Origin: Hyphomicrobium methylovorum
Lineage (GTDB): Bacteria > Pseudomonadota > Alphaproteobacteria > Rhizobiales > Hyphomicrobiaceae
DNA length: 64,000 nt
NCBI RefSeq assembly: GCF_013626205.1
Contig: NZ_QHJE01000001.1
Span: forward strand, 744,001-808,000
Direction: 5' to 3'
Shown here: positions 63,287-64,000 of the stretch, in pieces
How the letters are laid out: each line of letters opens with the position of its first letter
Position numbering within the stretch: the stretch's first letter is position 1
Notes under the pieces: model-generated
The model's database searches: none
The model's input: only the letters and a program-made list of their open reading frames with translations
Told to the model about the DNA's origin: nothing
Made by a program: the position numbers and the translations under genes

Positions 63287-64000
63287 ATGTCATCACGAAT
63301 TCGCCGTCACCCGGCGATCATATCCGTATGTGCGGTTTCTGTTGTGGCACTCGCTGCATTTGTCACGAATGCGCGCGCTCAGGAGGCCGATGTTTCGGCG
63401 CAGGCCGATCCAATCGAGGCGCCCGGCGCGACTTTGCCCGCGGTCGAGGTCGTACAGAAAAAGAAGTCACCTTCATCCACGCAAAAAGCCCGCAAACCGC
63501 GTGTAGCAGCGAAGGAAGGGCAGCAGAGCATTTCGGCCGGCTCTCCGGTGCCGATGGCGCCCGATGAGGACGCCAATCAAGCCGCTATGAGCGATGGTCC
63601 ACGCCAGGCCAGCGGAATCCCGGCGCAGCGTTCAGGCAGCTTATCGGTGCCGACGGTGGCCGAAGCCCGCGCTGAAATTCAGCAGACGCCGGGAGCGGTG
63701 GAAGTGGTGGCCGGAAGTGAATTCCAGCGCTCGACTCCTGCCGTCACGATCAAGGATGCGCTCAACTATGTGCCGGGCGTATTCGTCCAGCCGAAGTGGG
63801 GAGACGACACGCGCCTGTCGATCCGCGGCTCAAGTTTGTCGCGTAATTTTCATCTCCGTTCCATCCAACTCTACATGGACGGTATTCCGATAAACACGTC
63901 GGACGGTTACGGCGATTTTCAGGAAATCGATCCGAGCGCATACCGTTACCTTGAAGTCTACAAAGGCGGCAACGCCTTGCGCTTTGGCGCCAACTCGCTT
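63287..64000 (+). CDS. TonB-dependent outer-membrane receptor, 3' end beyond window
   Basis: A 238-codon N-terminal fragment. AGGAG at 63274-63278 precedes ATG 63287. A signal peptide (about 8-33, ending ARA-Q) is followed by a ~100-residue Lys/Pro/Ala-rich linker, then the plug domain: TPGAVEVVAGSEFQRSTPAV, TIKDALNYVPGVFVQPKWGD, RLSIRGSSLSRNF and YMDGIPINTSDG, EVYKGGNALRFG. The beta-barrel is outside the window. The ligand is unknown; the DUF2946-like neighbour suggests a metal chelate. Confidence 0.9.
   Translation, partial: MSSRIRRHPAIISVCAVSVVALAAFVTNARAQEADVSAQADPIEAPGATLPAVEVVQKKKSPSSTQKARKPRVAAKEGQQSISAGSPVPMAPDEDANQAAMSDGPRQASGIPAQRSGSLSVPTVAEARAEIQQTPGAVEVVAGSEFQRSTPAVTIKDALNYVPGVFVQPKWGDDTRLSIRGSSLSRNFHLRSIQLYMDGIPINTSDGYGDFQEIDPSAYRYLEVYKGGNALRFGANSL

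Overview
The window is a typical chromosome segment of an alphaproteobacterium, most likely Hyphomicrobiales and probably Hyphomicrobium or a close relative (inference from gene content and order). Supporting features are a ChpT phosphotransferase with a CtrA-type box, EipA, the block rne-amiC-PBP1A-prfB, the block panB-TPR protein-bamB-der, GC-rich DNA with alternative GTG/TTG starts, and many small secreted proteins typical of the order.

Layout. 1-7.5 kb: envelope protein EipA (cut by the window edge), CysQ, ChpT, a single-domain response regulator behind a perfect CtrA box, small secreted or membrane proteins, a cold-shock protein, RlmJ and a DNA polymerase III chi subunit with no normal start codon. 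7.6-12.4 kb: minus-strand panB, TPR protein, bamB and der. 12.6-20.6 kb: a tandem L,D-transpeptidase, a sialidase-like protein with a membrane partner, NnrU, a PRMT-type protein arginine methyltransferase homologue, two RNA methyltransferases and a tautomerase. 20.6-35.6 kb: prfB with its programmed frameshift, PBP1A, amidase, RNase E with a long leader, M48 protease, DsbA-like protein, aroQ, accB, accC and aat. 35.6-48.9 kb: LysR/YeiH, a His-rich peptide, guaA, TspO, two converging SET-domain proteins, an RsmB-type methyltransferase, MAPEG, guaB, rlmE, Ppx/GppA and an M15 peptidase.

49-51.5 kb is a more AT-rich accessory patch after a tRNA-Gln(CUG) gene. It holds a 5'-truncated RHS toxin remnant with an in-frame amber codon and two probable immunity genes.

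The most notable system is at 51.5-56.7 kb: a sulfate-binding protein, a serine O-acetyltransferase, a family 2A encapsulin shell protein, and a SufS-like cysteine desulfurase with a 324-residue disordered N-terminal extension (the probable cargo-loading region). Together they look like a sulfur-metabolism nanocompartment operon. A candidate promoter and palindrome lie just before the shell gene.

56.7-64 kb: a winged-helix/TPR regulator opposite a run of NAD(P)-binding protein, small membrane protein, metallo-beta-lactamase-fold hydrolase and alpha/beta hydrolase, then a DUF2946-like protein and the start of a TonB-dependent receptor that runs off the window.
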